A stretch of DNA of 64,000 nt from Chloroflexota bacterium (GCA_020161935.1 JAIUNI010000008.1:186001-250000); one strand, 5' to 3'; positions 52,487 to 61,212 are shown, numbered from the stretch's first letter. Numbers and translations are program-made. Notes: generated from the letters alone by a model not told the origin.

Positions 52487-52849
52487 CTAACTCGTCGCCA
52501 CCGCGAACGCCGAGGCATATTCCGCCGTGTGAGTCAGGCTGATGTCCCACTGCCGCAGTTCAAGCTCATCCGCCAGTCTTGCCGCCGCGCCGTGCAGGTG
52601 CAGCCACGGGCGACCGCGCTCGTCGCAGCGAATCTCGATTTCCTTCCACGCCACATCACCGATGCCCGTACCCAGCGCCTTACTGACGGCTTCTTTCCCC
52701 GCCAGCCGCGCCGCCAACCGGTTCGGCTTATCACCCGTATCCTCACGTTCACCGGGGGTAAAGAAGCGGTTGAGAAAGCGTTCGCCGAGGCGTTCAATCC
52801 CTTCCTCCACACGCTTAATTTCGATCATGTCAATTCCACAACGCAGCAT
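52487..52849 (-). CDS. acpS: Holo-[acyl-carrier-protein] synthase
   Basis: The 120-residue protein has CGIDMIEIKRVEEGIERLGE (metal Asp), FTPGE, then RLAGKEAVSKALGTGIGDVA (metal Glu) and the closing strand ISLTHTAEYASAFAV. It transfers phosphopantetheine from CoA to the serine of acyl carrier protein. Length and motifs match the small AcpS type. Its ATG shares a base with the stop of the upstream gene, so it is the last of three coupled genes on this strand. Confidence 0.92.
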   Translation of the reverse strand: MLRCGIDMIEIKRVEEGIERLGERFLNRFFTPGEREDTGDKPNRLAARLAGKEAVSKALGTGIGDVAWKEIEIRCDERGRPWLHLHGAAARLADELELRQWDISLTHTAEYASAFAVATS

Positions 52850-53421
52850 TAGCTGTTATCCTGTTTGAGTTGTACGAGAGGCAAGTAGAGGCGTTGAAGT
52901 TCGTTGAGCCGCCCTGCCACATCCGTCCACGGTTTGAGGTCGAATTCGGTTCGTAGTAGGTTGAGTTGATACTGAAATTCGGGGTCAGTCATAAAATATT
53001 CACAACTTTCTTGCACCACCCACTCATTAGGCTGCGAGAACCTGAAACCATCATCATATCGCTTAAATGACGGCAAATTTTCAAGGTGAAAGAAACCAAA
53101 TTCTGAACCCAAGCATAAGAATTCATGTAAATTACTGCCAACAATTATGTTGTCTTGTGATTCGCTAGCGCTCATTGGGCTTGTCATGCAAACGGGCGAT
53201 TCGTCTCTCACTTCACCGTCGATGTCTAATAAGCCGAAGTGGACACCATCGCCGCCCGTAGAAGCAAATGTGGACGAATTAATCGGTGTACAACTATACT
53301 TCCAAGTCGTGAGTGGGCGATCCAAATGCAAATAAATCCTATCAAATAGGCGGTAAACAGGTATTCCACTTTCCGCCGCTTCTCGGTCTGCCAGTGCCCA
53401 CAATTGGTTGAGCAGTTTCAT
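52849..53421 (-). CDS. SMI1/KNR4-like hypothetical protein
   Basis: The 190-residue protein has no signal or membrane segment. The middle reads TGGDGVHFGLLDIDGEV, SPVCMTSPM and IIVGSNLHEFLCLGSEFGF, reminiscent of the TGGDG..F.FL...P.V.V-SP...VG.nLrDFL pattern of SUKH/SMI1-KNR4-type proteins, some of which are immunity proteins. No toxin is adjacent. Codons in the middle of the gene are richer in A and T than in neighbours. It is coupled at both ends (4-base and 1-base overlaps). Confidence 0.55.
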   Translation of the reverse strand: MKLLNQLWALADREAAESGIPVYRLFDRIYLHLDRPLTTWKYSCTPINSSTFASTGGDGVHFGLLDIDGEVRDESPVCMTSPMSASESQDNIIVGSNLHEFLCLGSEFGFFHLENLPSFKRYDDGFRFSQPNEWVVQESCEYFMTDPEFQYQLNLLRTEFDLKPWTDVAGRLNELQRLYLPLVQLKQDNS

Positions 53422-54584
53422 GTGCAGGTACTCTCCCCCTCAAATCCCGCCGGAGTCCATACAGGCGGTGTGTTTGCCAAAGGCACATCGTTCAGCAGCG
53501 ACCACTGCCCCGTCGCCACATCAGCCAGCGCCAACCCGTACTCACTCCGCAGTGCCAACCAGCGCCCATCAGCGCTGAAACGGGGATAATCCACGAACGA
53601 CAGTGCGGGGTCGTCGATGAAGCGTGTCGCGTCTGTATCCGCGTTGCCTACCAGCGGGATGCGCCACAGCACATTGTCCTGCACCCCTTGGAAGTCCCGC
53701 ACCGCCGCGAGGATCGACGCGCTGTCGGGGAACCATGTCGTGTCCATCACCGCGCTCCATAGATAACTTAACTGCGTCGGTATCGCTCCCTCCGCATTCC
53801 CGATCATCCAGAACGTTTCGTTATTCGGGCTGGGCGAATAAATGAAGCTGATCAAGAACCCATCCGGCGACCAGCGCGGCGCACGAATGCCGCCGGTCGG
53901 AAAGTCTGTCAAGCGGTACTTGGTCTTGCCGTCCGCACTCACTACCCACAAATCGGCCTCACGCAGCAGCGTTCCGGGCGCGGATTCCTGTCCTTCCGGT
54001 GTAGGCACCGCCGTCGAAGCCATGTCCGCACCGGGGACACGCTCCGTGAACGAGATATACGCCAACCACGCACCGTCCGGCGACCAATGCGGCTCGAACT
54101 CATTTCCACTGACGCTGTAAATCGCTGGTATTCCACCTGCCGCGTCCACAACTGCGAGGTGACTGGTGATCTTGTTCGCCTGTGCATCCTTCCGCAGCAG
54201 CGTGAAAGCGATCAGCGACCCATCTGGTGAGGGTGTCGGTTCCCATACCCCCCACGCATCGGCGGGCAGTTCATCAAACTGCACCAATTCGCGCATGTCG
54301 CTGCCGTCGAGTTTGGCGCTGTACGCCCGCCCCCATGCCAACCCCTCGCTCATGGTAAAGATCACGCGGCAGCCGTCTGCCGAAAATGCCCACGGCATGT
54401 GCCACCCATCGCCGAAACTCAGCGACCGCTGCGCCCCGTTGGACACGTCATACAGGATGATACGGTCTTGCTCCGCCGTATTCACCGCCAGCAGCGGCCC
54501 ACTCAACGGCGCGTCAGACTCTTGGGCATAAGCCGTCGTCGCGATCACGAGTAAAAGCACAGCAATTAAAAATGGTTTTCGCAT
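53418..54584 (-). CDS. Secreted TolB/PD40 beta-propeller protein
   Basis: The start at 54584 gives MRKPFLIAVLLLVIATTAYA, a signal peptide cut before QESD; the product is 388 residues. At least five PD40 blades are seen, for example PTPSPDGSLIAFTLL, PHWSPDGAWLAYISF, PRWSPDGFLISFIYS, YPRFSADGRWLALRS. No catalytic domain follows. It is probably a periplasmic or surface binding protein. Its last bases overlap the SMI1-like gene. Confidence 0.8.
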   Translation of the reverse strand: MRKPFLIAVLLLVIATTAYAQESDAPLSGPLLAVNTAEQDRIILYDVSNGAQRSLSFGDGWHMPWAFSADGCRVIFTMSEGLAWGRAYSAKLDGSDMRELVQFDELPADAWGVWEPTPSPDGSLIAFTLLRKDAQANKITSHLAVVDAAGGIPAIYSVSGNEFEPHWSPDGAWLAYISFTERVPGADMASTAVPTPEGQESAPGTLLREADLWVVSADGKTKYRLTDFPTGGIRAPRWSPDGFLISFIYSPSPNNETFWMIGNAEGAIPTQLSYLWSAVMDTTWFPDSASILAAVRDFQGVQDNVLWRIPLVGNADTDATRFIDDPALSFVDYPRFSADGRWLALRSEYGLALADVATGQWSLLNDVPLANTPPVWTPAGFEGESTCT

Positions 54585-54793
54585 TCTCGACCTGCAAACA
54601 CAAATATCCATATCACCTAAGCGTAGCGGAACAGGCGGTCAGTCGTCAAACACCGAATATCAATCTGGCATGTTTACACCCAAAAGTTTGAAAATTCGAA
54701 CCATCAAAGCAGAATTTTTGTGCTATAATGTCTCTGTTAGTGGTCATATGGTAAGTGATAAATCATTGCTTTAACACAAACAGAATCCATCGT

Positions 54794-54822
54794 GTAGGGA
54801 CGAGATACATCTCGTCCGCGCC
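54794..54822. repeat. Short palindromic repeat GTAGGGACGAGATACATCTC type
   Basis: GACGAGAT-ACATCTCGTC forms an inverted repeat. A relative at 35958-35984 lies inside the GT-C gene, and a looser one is at 47286. Confidence 0.6.
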
Positions 54823-55010
54823 ACCGTTTCACACATACCACTTACTTTGTAACCACCACAATATCTCTTATATATCTCTGTGTTCTCGGTGTCTCAGTGG
54901 TTAATCTGTCTTTGTATTTCCTTGGCGTTCTGTGCGAAGCCTCCTGTGGATGGCGACTTGGCGGTTTAAATGAATGACTTTGCTTCCTTGCGACTTTGCG
55001 TTTTGTTATT

Positions 55011-55250
55011 CTTTCTTTGTGCCTTTGTGGTGAAAACGTATTGCATTCGCCTTTGCATTTTCGGCGGTTCACTCCCTCGTATCCGCCGAACCCGTGTCGG
55101 CGGCGGATACACGGGAGCAATCCGCTGCACTTACGCCATTTCAGCGCCGCGCTCCCTCACTGCCGCCGGCACAAAATGTCACTTCAGCGGATGCAGCCGA
55201 GCCTCCCGCCAGACAATTCGGCGGAAGTTTTGCGAAATTTGCGAATAATG
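55011..55250. repeat. Dispersed repeat, copy 2 (first copy at 25350-25550)
   Basis: Same order of blocks as the copy at 25350, with extra inner palindromes (GTATCCGCCGAACCCGTGTC and GGCGGCGGATACACGGGAGC). Ends CTTTGTGCCTTTGTGGT and CAATTCGGCGGAA correspond in both copies. Confidence 0.7.
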
Positions 55251-55256
55251 TGAATC

Positions 55257-55286
55257 AAAAGAGCGAACCCATCGGCTCGCCCTTTT
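55257..55286 (-). terminator. Rho-independent terminator of the SH3b gene
   Basis: On the minus strand GGCGAGCC-gatg-GGTTCGCT makes an 8-bp stem including one G-U pair, followed by CTTTTG. It lies 20 bases after the stop of the SH3b protein gene. Confidence 0.7.
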
Positions 55287-55306
55287 AACGTCATCAATGA
55301 TCGAAG

Positions 55307-56293
55307 TTACGGTGTGGTCACATCCAGAACCGTACCCGCGTTCCCACGGAATGCACCCAGTTCAGCCGCGATCCAACCCTTCACCACCGCGTTATCGCAG
55401 GTCGCCTGAATTTCGTACCAGTCCGTCGCCCGCGTCCGTCCCACGGCGATGTACTCGGTGTCGCCAGCAATCGTGCAAAGTGGGATAGCGCCCGCTGCCG
55501 GTGCGGAAAGCAGCGCTTGGCGGCTAAACACGTAAATCGTCGCAGGGGTAATCTCGCCTTCCGAAGGCACAACCGTCACGCTCGTCAAATCACCACGCGC
55601 CACAAGGAACTCGGCCTTCGCCCAGCCCACAACATCACCGGCCTTCACAAACCACCACGTAAAGTTGAGGTTGCGCCCCAGCGGGATCAACTTCGTGCCA
55701 CCATCAACGATGCCCACCAGCGTGTATTCCGGGCCGTCACCACTGCGGAGCGACAGGTTATCGGTGTTGACGATCAAGAAACCCGGCAGCAGTTGGGTGA
55801 TTTCCTCAGGGTTGGTCGGGCGCGGCGGCACGGCGTTAATATCGACCGACTCGGAGGCAACAGCGTCCTCAATCGTCGGCAGTGCGCCGAAGGTTTTCAG
55901 GTCGCCGCAGCTTCCAGTCGCGATGGCAATCGTCTTTTCTTCCAGCTTATTGCCCGCGAGGCTGACCACACGCAGCGTCAGCGGGTTATATTCAGGGGCT
56001 TCCGTCCACTCGATCACGTTGCCCGCCGTCCACGATACACGACCACCAACGAAGAAACTGTCCACGACTGGCTGGTAAATAATGTTGCCCACGCCATCGG
56101 TCACGACGACTTGGAACGCCTCGCGCGACGAGCCGGTGTTGTCGCGGTCGAGCAAGATTTGACCGCTGCCCGAAAAACCCGTGCAGCCCAGCGAGAATGA
56201 CGCATCGACGGTGCTTCCGGCGCTAGCTGGCAAAACCGCCGCGCCCAGTACGAATAGCATCACGACCATAATGAAGGTTGAACGCCGCAGCAT
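55307..56293 (-). CDS. Secreted SH3b-domain protein
   Basis: The 328-residue protein has a signal peptide (MLRRSTFIMVVMLFVLGAAV, cut near ASAGS). A beta domain follows (GCTGFSGSGQILLDRDNTGS), then two SH3b-like repeats: FLIVNTDNLSLRSGDGPEYT (about 172-230) and QALLSAPAAGAIPLCTI to the end. SH3b modules bind peptidoglycan or other ligands outside the cell. It is related in plan to the PA14/SH3b protein at 41541 but lacks PA14. Confidence 0.78.
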   Translation of the reverse strand: MLRRSTFIMVVMLFVLGAAVLPASAGSTVDASFSLGCTGFSGSGQILLDRDNTGSSREAFQVVVTDGVGNIIYQPVVDSFFVGGRVSWTAGNVIEWTEAPEYNPLTLRVVSLAGNKLEEKTIAIATGSCGDLKTFGALPTIEDAVASESVDINAVPPRPTNPEEITQLLPGFLIVNTDNLSLRSGDGPEYTLVGIVDGGTKLIPLGRNLNFTWWFVKAGDVVGWAKAEFLVARGDLTSVTVVPSEGEITPATIYVFSRQALLSAPAAGAIPLCTIAGDTEYIAVGRTRATDWYEIQATCDNAVVKGWIAAELGAFRGNAGTVLDVTTP

Positions 56294-56414
56294 AAGTTTG
56301 CCCCCAATTTATTTTGATAATGGTTCTTTCTGTGATTAATCATAACCAGATTGCGTTTTTTCGCAATTCATCAATCTCTAAGCGAGGCGTAGGTTTTCCG
56401 TAGGGGTCGCGTAG

Positions 56415-56442
56415 TTTCACTCTCACTTTTCCCTGTTATAGT
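56415..56442 (+). promoter_or_regulatory. Promoter of a candidate small RNA
   Basis: TTTCAC (56415-56420) and TATAGT (56437-56442) are 16 bases apart. Transcription would start at about 56449-56450, exactly where the first hairpin begins. Confidence 0.5.
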
Positions 56443-56449
56443 CATCCTT

Positions 56450-56535
56450 GTTCGGCGGCAGTTACCCCCACTTGCCGCCGAACAGGCTGCCCCGAATACC
56501 AAACGCCTCTACCCCCTAGAGGCGTTTGGCTTTCT
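56450..56535 (+). ncRNA. Candidate structured small RNA (two hairpins)
   Basis: Stem 1: GTTCGGCGGCA (56450-56460) with TGCCGCCGAAC (56473-56483), 11 bp, loop 12. Stem 2: CCAAACGCCTCT (56499-56510) with AGAGGCGTTTGG (56518-56529), 12 bp, loop 7, followed by CTTTCTTA as a weak terminator tail. Both are perfect and lie between divergent protein genes with a promoter just before. I do not recognise a known RNA family. Stem 1 shares TTCGGCGG with the dispersed repeats, so a repeat origin is possible. Confidence 0.5.
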
Positions 56536-56637
56536 TAGGGCTGGTGTTAAAATCAGCGCGACTTTCCCAAAATCAAATCGTATTAATCATCATCCGGTTA
56601 CGCTCATTCCCGTACGATCACGAGCGAAAGGTCAGTT

Positions 56638-57717
56638 ATGACAACCGCTAACCAACCCGTTGCGCTTCCCAAAACCCACACCCGCAAACGCATCGAAGGC
56701 CACCCCGCCGACAGCAGTTGGCTCGATAGGCTATCGGTATTCACCTCTGCCGCCTTCATCATCGGTCTATTCGTGGATGGTTGGGCGCATAATACCATCC
56801 CCGAACTCGAAACCTTTTTTACCCCGTGGCACGCCGTTTTATATGGCGGCTTCTTCTCAGTCGCGATCTTGATGGCCGTTACGCAGTATCGTAGCGTCGG
56901 CAAAGGTTACGCTTGGGCGAAAGCCATGCCGCGCGGCTACACCCTCTCGCTCGTCGGCGTGGTGTTATTCTTCATCGGCGCGGGTGGTGATATGCTCTGG
57001 CACGAAACGTTTGGTATCGAGCAGGACTTGGAAGCCCTGTTCAGCCCCACCCACCTCCTGCTGGCGACCGGCGCATTTCTGTTCATCACTGGCCCTCTCC
57101 GTGCCGCGTGGCAGCGGGTCGGCCTGCGTGGCTGGCGTGATCTGTTCCCCGCGATTTTATCCACAACGCTGGTGTTCACATTGTTCACCTTCTTCACCCA
57201 ATATGCCAATGTGTTTGCCAACGCGAGCATCTTGACTATGCCAGAACCGTATGGCAACTCTCGCTACTTCACCGAAGTCACCAGTGTCGCCTACATCTTT
57301 ATTCCTGCCGCCTTGATGATGGCCGCGCTGCTGCTGCTCATCCGGCGCTGGCAGCTCCCATTCGGTACGGCAACCGTCATGTTCGGCATCAACGCCTTTC
57401 TCATGTACCTGCTGCGTATTGAGTTTAACGACGATTATTTACTGGTCGTGATTGGAGCACTGGTCGGTGGTCTGTTCACCGATGTACTAATCGCACGGTT
57501 GCGACCGTCGGTCACGCGGCATAACGCGCTGCGCCTGTTCACGTTCCTTGCACCATTCGTCTATTTCTTAGTGGTGTTAGCCGCCATCGCCCTCAGCAAC
57601 GAACGAGGTCTGTGGTGGGAAATTCATACATGGCTGGGTGTACCATTCATTGCCGGTGCAATCGGCCTCGGCCTCAGCTTTTTGGTTGTGCCACCGCCCA
57701 TTCCGGCAGAAACCTAA
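56638..57717 (+). CDS. Conserved multi-pass membrane protein, unrecognised
   Basis: The 359-residue protein has about nine membrane helices. Polar residues sit in conserved-looking loops: FVDGWAHNTIPELETFFTPW followed by HAVLYGGFF, GAGGDMLWHETFGIEQDLEA and SPTHLLLATGAF. The repeated His-Trp and acidic residues near helix ends suggest metal or heme binding, but this is only a guess. I know similar uncharacterised proteins only in general terms, and no family name is offered. The N-terminal 25 residues are polar and cytosolic. Confidence 0.7.
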   Translation: MTTANQPVALPKTHTRKRIEGHPADSSWLDRLSVFTSAAFIIGLFVDGWAHNTIPELETFFTPWHAVLYGGFFSVAILMAVTQYRSVGKGYAWAKAMPRGYTLSLVGVVLFFIGAGGDMLWHETFGIEQDLEALFSPTHLLLATGAFLFITGPLRAAWQRVGLRGWRDLFPAILSTTLVFTLFTFFTQYANVFANASILTMPEPYGNSRYFTEVTSVAYIFIPAALMMAALLLLIRRWQLPFGTATVMFGINAFLMYLLRIEFNDDYLLVVIGALVGGLFTDVLIARLRPSVTRHNALRLFTFLAPFVYFLVVLAAIALSNERGLWWEIHTWLGVPFIAGAIGLGLSFLVVPPPIPAET

Positions 57718-57800
57718 CCTTGCCACAGCAAACTTCTAACAGGATACTGATGTAAAGGCGTATACATCGAACAGGGTTTCTGTTATAGTAGTCTCAACAC

Positions 57801-58181
57801 GGGGGTGTACTAGATTCGACAGGGGAGGCTGTGTCCGTGTTGCAAGCCGTGGAGCACGACCACGTAAAAACAGGCAAGGCATTAACTGCCAACAATAACA
57901 CTTTCGCTCTGCCCGCAGCCGCCTAAGGTTTGCGCCAGAGTGTTAGCCCTGCGGGGTTAACCGTTCGCCCCATCCGTCGCTGTACGGGTGGATTGGTGAG
58001 CGTCATTAAATACAGCGTGCGGCACTGCTCACACCGATAAAGCAGGTCAAAGAAATCATCGGTTAGTCGTCGGCATACCTCGCCACTTAGGGCTACCGGC
58101 GATGAAACCAAAGAAGTGGATACGCTTGTAGACGCACGTCCACGAATCTTTTGGACACCGGTGCAATTCCGGTCACCTCCA
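57801..58181 (+). ncRNA. ssrA: Transfer-messenger RNA
   Basis: The 5' end GGGGGTGTACTAGATTCGAC and the 3' end GGTGCAATTCCGGTCACCTC followed by CA form the tRNA-like domain: GGGGGUG pairs with CACCUCC (58174-58180) with one G-U pair, and the T-arm is CCGG-x-CCGG. The CCA is not encoded. The tag frame runs through GCC AAC AAT AAC ACT TTC GCT CTG CCC GCA GCC GCC TAA (57889-57927), giving the end ANNNTFALPAAA. The exact resume codon may lie a few codons earlier. It rescues stalled ribosomes with SmpB. Confidence 0.93.
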
Positions 58182-58189
58182 CACGTAAA

Positions 58190-58226
58190 AACAGCCTGAG
58201 AGATCTGCTCAGGCTGTTTTTATTTT
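58190..58226 (+). terminator. Terminator of tmRNA
   Basis: AACAGCCTGAG and CTCAGGCTGTT form an 11-bp stem with loop AGATCTG, followed by TTTATTTT. On the other strand it can also end the SLATT-like operon. Confidence 0.88.
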
Positions 58227-58238
58227 CAGCTTTAGGGG

Positions 58239-59492
58239 CTACCCGTTCGCGAAGGGATCAGCGGGCTTTTCCTCGTCCGTGAACGTGCCTTCCGGCGGGT
58301 CTTCGGGCAAATCGACATGCAGCGCCCCCGGTGACAGCGCGCTAAACGCTTCCGGTGGCGGCGGTTGGTCATCCCACGGATTATCATCAACGGGCTGCAC
58401 CGCTTGTACCGCCTGAAGCTCGCCTTCGGGTACGGCATCTTCTGTCACAGGGAACTCGGATTCGTTGGGTGCAGCCACTTCATCCGTCGTGGGGAACTCG
58501 GTTTCCACCTCTGGCACGTAATCGACTGCGGGGGGTACCGTTTCGGCAGGCGAGAATGTTTCTTGCAGCGGAACGGCATCCTCCATGACCGGATAGCTCG
58601 TTTCGATAGGCGCGGCATAGGTGTCCGATGGGAAAGACTCGGACGGCACCACATCTTCAATCGCGTCATCCAGTCCTTCTGGCGGTATGGTGTGTTCAAC
58701 CACCTTCGCCTCGCTAACCGGATCACTCACGGTTGTGGTCAAGACAACGGGTACAGGCTCATCCAGAACCGGTACAGCACCCCCGCCACTGCCAGCCGGT
58801 AGCACACTGGTTTCTTCAGGGTGTACGGTGATCGTTTGCTGGCTAAACGCCGCTTTGGGCGTACCCGCTGCCACGATCTTGCGGATGGTATCAATCTGGG
58901 CATCTGTCAGTTGCAGGCTGCCCATCATCGTGTTCATCGTGCGTTCGTCAGTGGTTTCGCCCTGTTCCTTACCCGAACTCTGGACGAACTGCCCCCACTG
59001 GTTGACCTCACCCGTAAAGATTTCCTCACCGCTGCTCACCAGCTTGGGGTAAATACCGGGTAAGTCGGCTAGTGCTTGCCGGTCTTTATCCGGCGTAATC
59101 AGCTTCACCCGTTCCAGCCCCAACAGCGCGTCGCGGTAAATGCTGATCTGCCGTTCCCAACCATAAAGCTGCCGGAATGCCGCTAACAAGGCTGCGAACG
59201 CTGGAAGGATCGCCGACATCAACGAAAGGACAGGCGAATTACCAAACGCGCCGATGGTCGCCACAAAGGCCGACAGCGCCATAATGACCGTGCTCAGGAC
59301 GAACGTAAAGTCCGCGTTGGCTTGGTTTTCGCGCACGCGGCTTTCGTAGAACGATGCCTGTGAGGCGAGCCGCTTTTCCATATAGATGCGGTACAACACC
59401 TCGATGTCACGCCGTTCATGTATTTGTTGATCTAAATCGAAAGCATGATTGGCGGTAGCAGTTTGGGCTGCGATATGTTCAGCTTCAGACAT
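58239..59492 (-). CDS. SLATT/DUF4231-like membrane protein with long disordered tail
   Basis: The protein has 417 residues. A charged N-terminal helix (ERRDIEVLYRIYMEKRLASQ, then ASFYESRVRENQANADF) leads to two close membrane helices (about 62-82 and 88-106), then GWERQISIYRDALLGLERVK. This is the SLATT/DUF4231 arrangement seen in predicted pore-forming effectors of bacterial conflict systems. From ~225 on the protein is acidic, Pro/Glu/Val-rich and repetitive (EFPVTEDAVPEGE, SYPVMEDAVPLQE), probably disordered. It overlaps the preceding SLATT-like gene by eight bases. Confidence 0.72.
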   Translation of the reverse strand: MSEAEHIAAQTATANHAFDLDQQIHERRDIEVLYRIYMEKRLASQASFYESRVRENQANADFTFVLSTVIMALSAFVATIGAFGNSPVLSLMSAILPAFAALLAAFRQLYGWERQISIYRDALLGLERVKLITPDKDRQALADLPGIYPKLVSSGEEIFTGEVNQWGQFVQSSGKEQGETTDERTMNTMMGSLQLTDAQIDTIRKIVAAGTPKAAFSQQTITVHPEETSVLPAGSGGGAVPVLDEPVPVVLTTTVSDPVSEAKVVEHTIPPEGLDDAIEDVVPSESFPSDTYAAPIETSYPVMEDAVPLQETFSPAETVPPAVDYVPEVETEFPTTDEVAAPNESEFPVTEDAVPEGELQAVQAVQPVDDNPWDDQPPPPEAFSALSPGALHVDLPEDPPEGTFTDEEKPADPFANG

Positions 59493-60174
59493 TTTCCTGC
59501 TCCTTCACGCGAATATTGATAACGTTCTCCCGCAGGCGTTGTAAACGATCCGCCGTATTGTACGGTTCCATATGAGAAAGATACGTAAAGTAGTGCATAC
59601 GCAGCTCCTCAGTCAGGCGGCGTGTTTTGCCCCATCGCTTCTGCGGCTCGTGCCGGTTGCTCAAGGCCGTATAAATCGTGGTGATCGTACCGATAATTGC
59701 CGTGATGATACTAAACACCTGCTGCCAGTTTATCACGTTCAGGTTCTGCGATTGTTCAGCAACGGCCGTCGCGGCAACCGATAGGTTCGGCGGTATGTAG
59801 AGCAGCGTGGCGATTGCCCCGGCCACCGTCGTCAAAAACGCGCCAATGACAAACACCCATTGGTAGAAATAAAAACGGTCTTGGTAATGCTTCGACTTTT
59901 GGCTGTACTCGAAATAACTGGGGAGTAAATATTCAGCGAGGTCATAGGCATCATGAACAATCACGGGGTATTGGCTCAAATCGTCATCCGACCAATACTT
60001 GGGCGACACAAAGCCGTCATCATGAATTTGCTTCTGGTAAGCATCGTCGCTGTCCGGCATTTGCCAGTCCTTCGGCAAAGCACGAAGATGCGGGCGACGA
60101 CGGTTAAAAAATAATTCTTGGTACCAGCTTTTATTGGACTTTTTTGCAGATTGGGAAGCAGTCTTGGCTGTCAT
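59485..60174 (-). CDS. DUF4231/SLATT-like membrane protein
   Basis: The start at 60174 has GGAG upstream; the product is 229 residues. A basic N-terminus (NRRRPHLRALPKDW) and aromatic helix YFEYSQKSKHYQDRFYFYQW precede two membrane helices (about 107-127 and 152-170), then RRLTEELRMHYFTYLSHMEP followed by YN and a charged C-terminus. The layout fits DUF4231. It is the first of the two-gene unit; both products probably form one membrane complex. No enzyme making a nucleotide signal is beside them. Confidence 0.75.
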   Translation of the reverse strand: MTAKTASQSAKKSNKSWYQELFFNRRRPHLRALPKDWQMPDSDDAYQKQIHDDGFVSPKYWSDDDLSQYPVIVHDAYDLAEYLLPSYFEYSQKSKHYQDRFYFYQWVFVIGAFLTTVAGAIATLLYIPPNLSVAATAVAEQSQNLNVINWQQVFSIITAIIGTITTIYTALSNRHEPQKRWGKTRRLTEELRMHYFTYLSHMEPYNTADRLQRLRENVINIRVKEQENV

Positions 60175-60377
60175 AATCCACTCCACAGCAGAAAGATGAA
60201 TGGCATACGGCGTAAATGTTTACTCGGTTGGCAAATGGTTTTTATGTAGTATAGTGCGCTTTTTTAAGGAGGGCGAACGCAACCCGCAATATCCACCGCT
60301 TGCACTACGCTAACCTTGAACATCTGGCCTTCACTGCTAGACTTAACCTTGTTCGTAAGGTTAGGAGGCGTTCACTA

Positions 60378-61127
60378 ATGCCACATAAGTTGATACAGAT
60401 TACCATATTTATCGGGATGCTGCTCATTACAGCTTGTTCAGATAATTCCGCCCAAGAAACGCTGGTTGCCGACAACGCCTTGCTTGGCACACAAATCGTC
60501 GAACTGCGTGTAACCGCAACCTTTCTGGTCGATGAAATCCGGCGTACCGAAGAATATGTCATGACCGAGATCCCCAGAGCGCAGCAGCGTACGAGTGAAT
60601 TAAGAGGCACCCTTCAAGCAGCCGGTCTAGATCCAACATCCGTCCTTCAAGTACAACCCAATACGGATTTCGCTGTCGCCACCGCGCCCGCTTCTGGACA
60701 ATCCAATATTCCGTCCGGCCCACCACCCACCAACTCGACCCCCGGTTCGCTTGAACAACTCAGTTTCGCCACGCCAACCGGGGGTGCGCCGTCCCTGTTC
60801 AACCTCGTCACCGCGGAAGGAGTCGGCTCGAATGACTGTGCCTTGTCCACGGTTACAACCTTTAGTCCCGAGTCAAGCCAGATTTATGTCGTCGCGACTG
60901 CCGTCAATATCAAGGCAGGCAGCACCATCGCCGCCCAATGGTACATGGATGGCACACTGGTGACCGAACAGTCCTTTGCGCCGGATATGGACATTAACGA
61001 CAACTGCATCTGGTTCTATGCCGAACAGGTTGATTTCGCCTTCACCCCCGGCAATTACCGCATTGATCTCACGGTTGATGGTGGCTCACTGGTGAGCGCC
61101 AACTTTAGCATCGCTGCCCCGCAGTAA
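60378..61127 (+). CDS. Lipoprotein, unrecognised
   Basis: The start at 60378 has a perfect AGGAGG; the product is 249 residues. The signal ends in the lipobox LITAC with the cysteine at residue 20. A helical segment (NALLGTQIVELRVTATFLVD, then EIRRTEE) is followed by a Pro/Ser/Thr linker and a C-terminal beta domain containing VVATAVNIKAGSTIAAQWYM and FAFTPGNYRIDLTVDGG. It would be anchored on the outer face of the membrane. Function unknown. Confidence 0.75.
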   Translation: MPHKLIQITIFIGMLLITACSDNSAQETLVADNALLGTQIVELRVTATFLVDEIRRTEEYVMTEIPRAQQRTSELRGTLQAAGLDPTSVLQVQPNTDFAVATAPASGQSNIPSGPPPTNSTPGSLEQLSFATPTGGAPSLFNLVTAEGVGSNDCALSTVTTFSPESSQIYVVATAVNIKAGSTIAAQWYMDGTLVTEQSFAPDMDINDNCIWFYAEQVDFAFTPGNYRIDLTVDGGSLVSANFSIAAPQ

Positions 61128-61212
61128 CGCTGTATGACAAATCGGTGAGATTGCGACCGCCACCCGCAACAATCGCTCTAACACTGCGTATTACAGAGTG
61201 GAGTTCGCAATT

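Larger units (their letters stand above)
54612..55256. other. Repeat-rich spacer without genes
   Basis: Roughly 650 bases. A lone TATAAT (54724-54729) has no downstream gene. Repeats at 54794-54822, 54870-54905 and 55011-55250 fill most of it. No tRNA or coding frame is seen. Confidence 0.65.

Noticed and set aside
54724..54729. TATAAT as promoter of an unknown gene
   Set aside because: No -35, no downstream frame and no structured RNA; AT-rich spacer can produce it by chance.
41541..56293. SH3b proteins as phage endolysins
   Set aside because: Both have signal peptides and no catalytic cell-wall hydrolase domain, and no phage genes surround them.
57801..60174. Genomic island integrated in ssrA
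   Set aside because: No integrase and no repeated ssrA 3' end was seen within the window; the idea stays only as a check for the SLATT pair.
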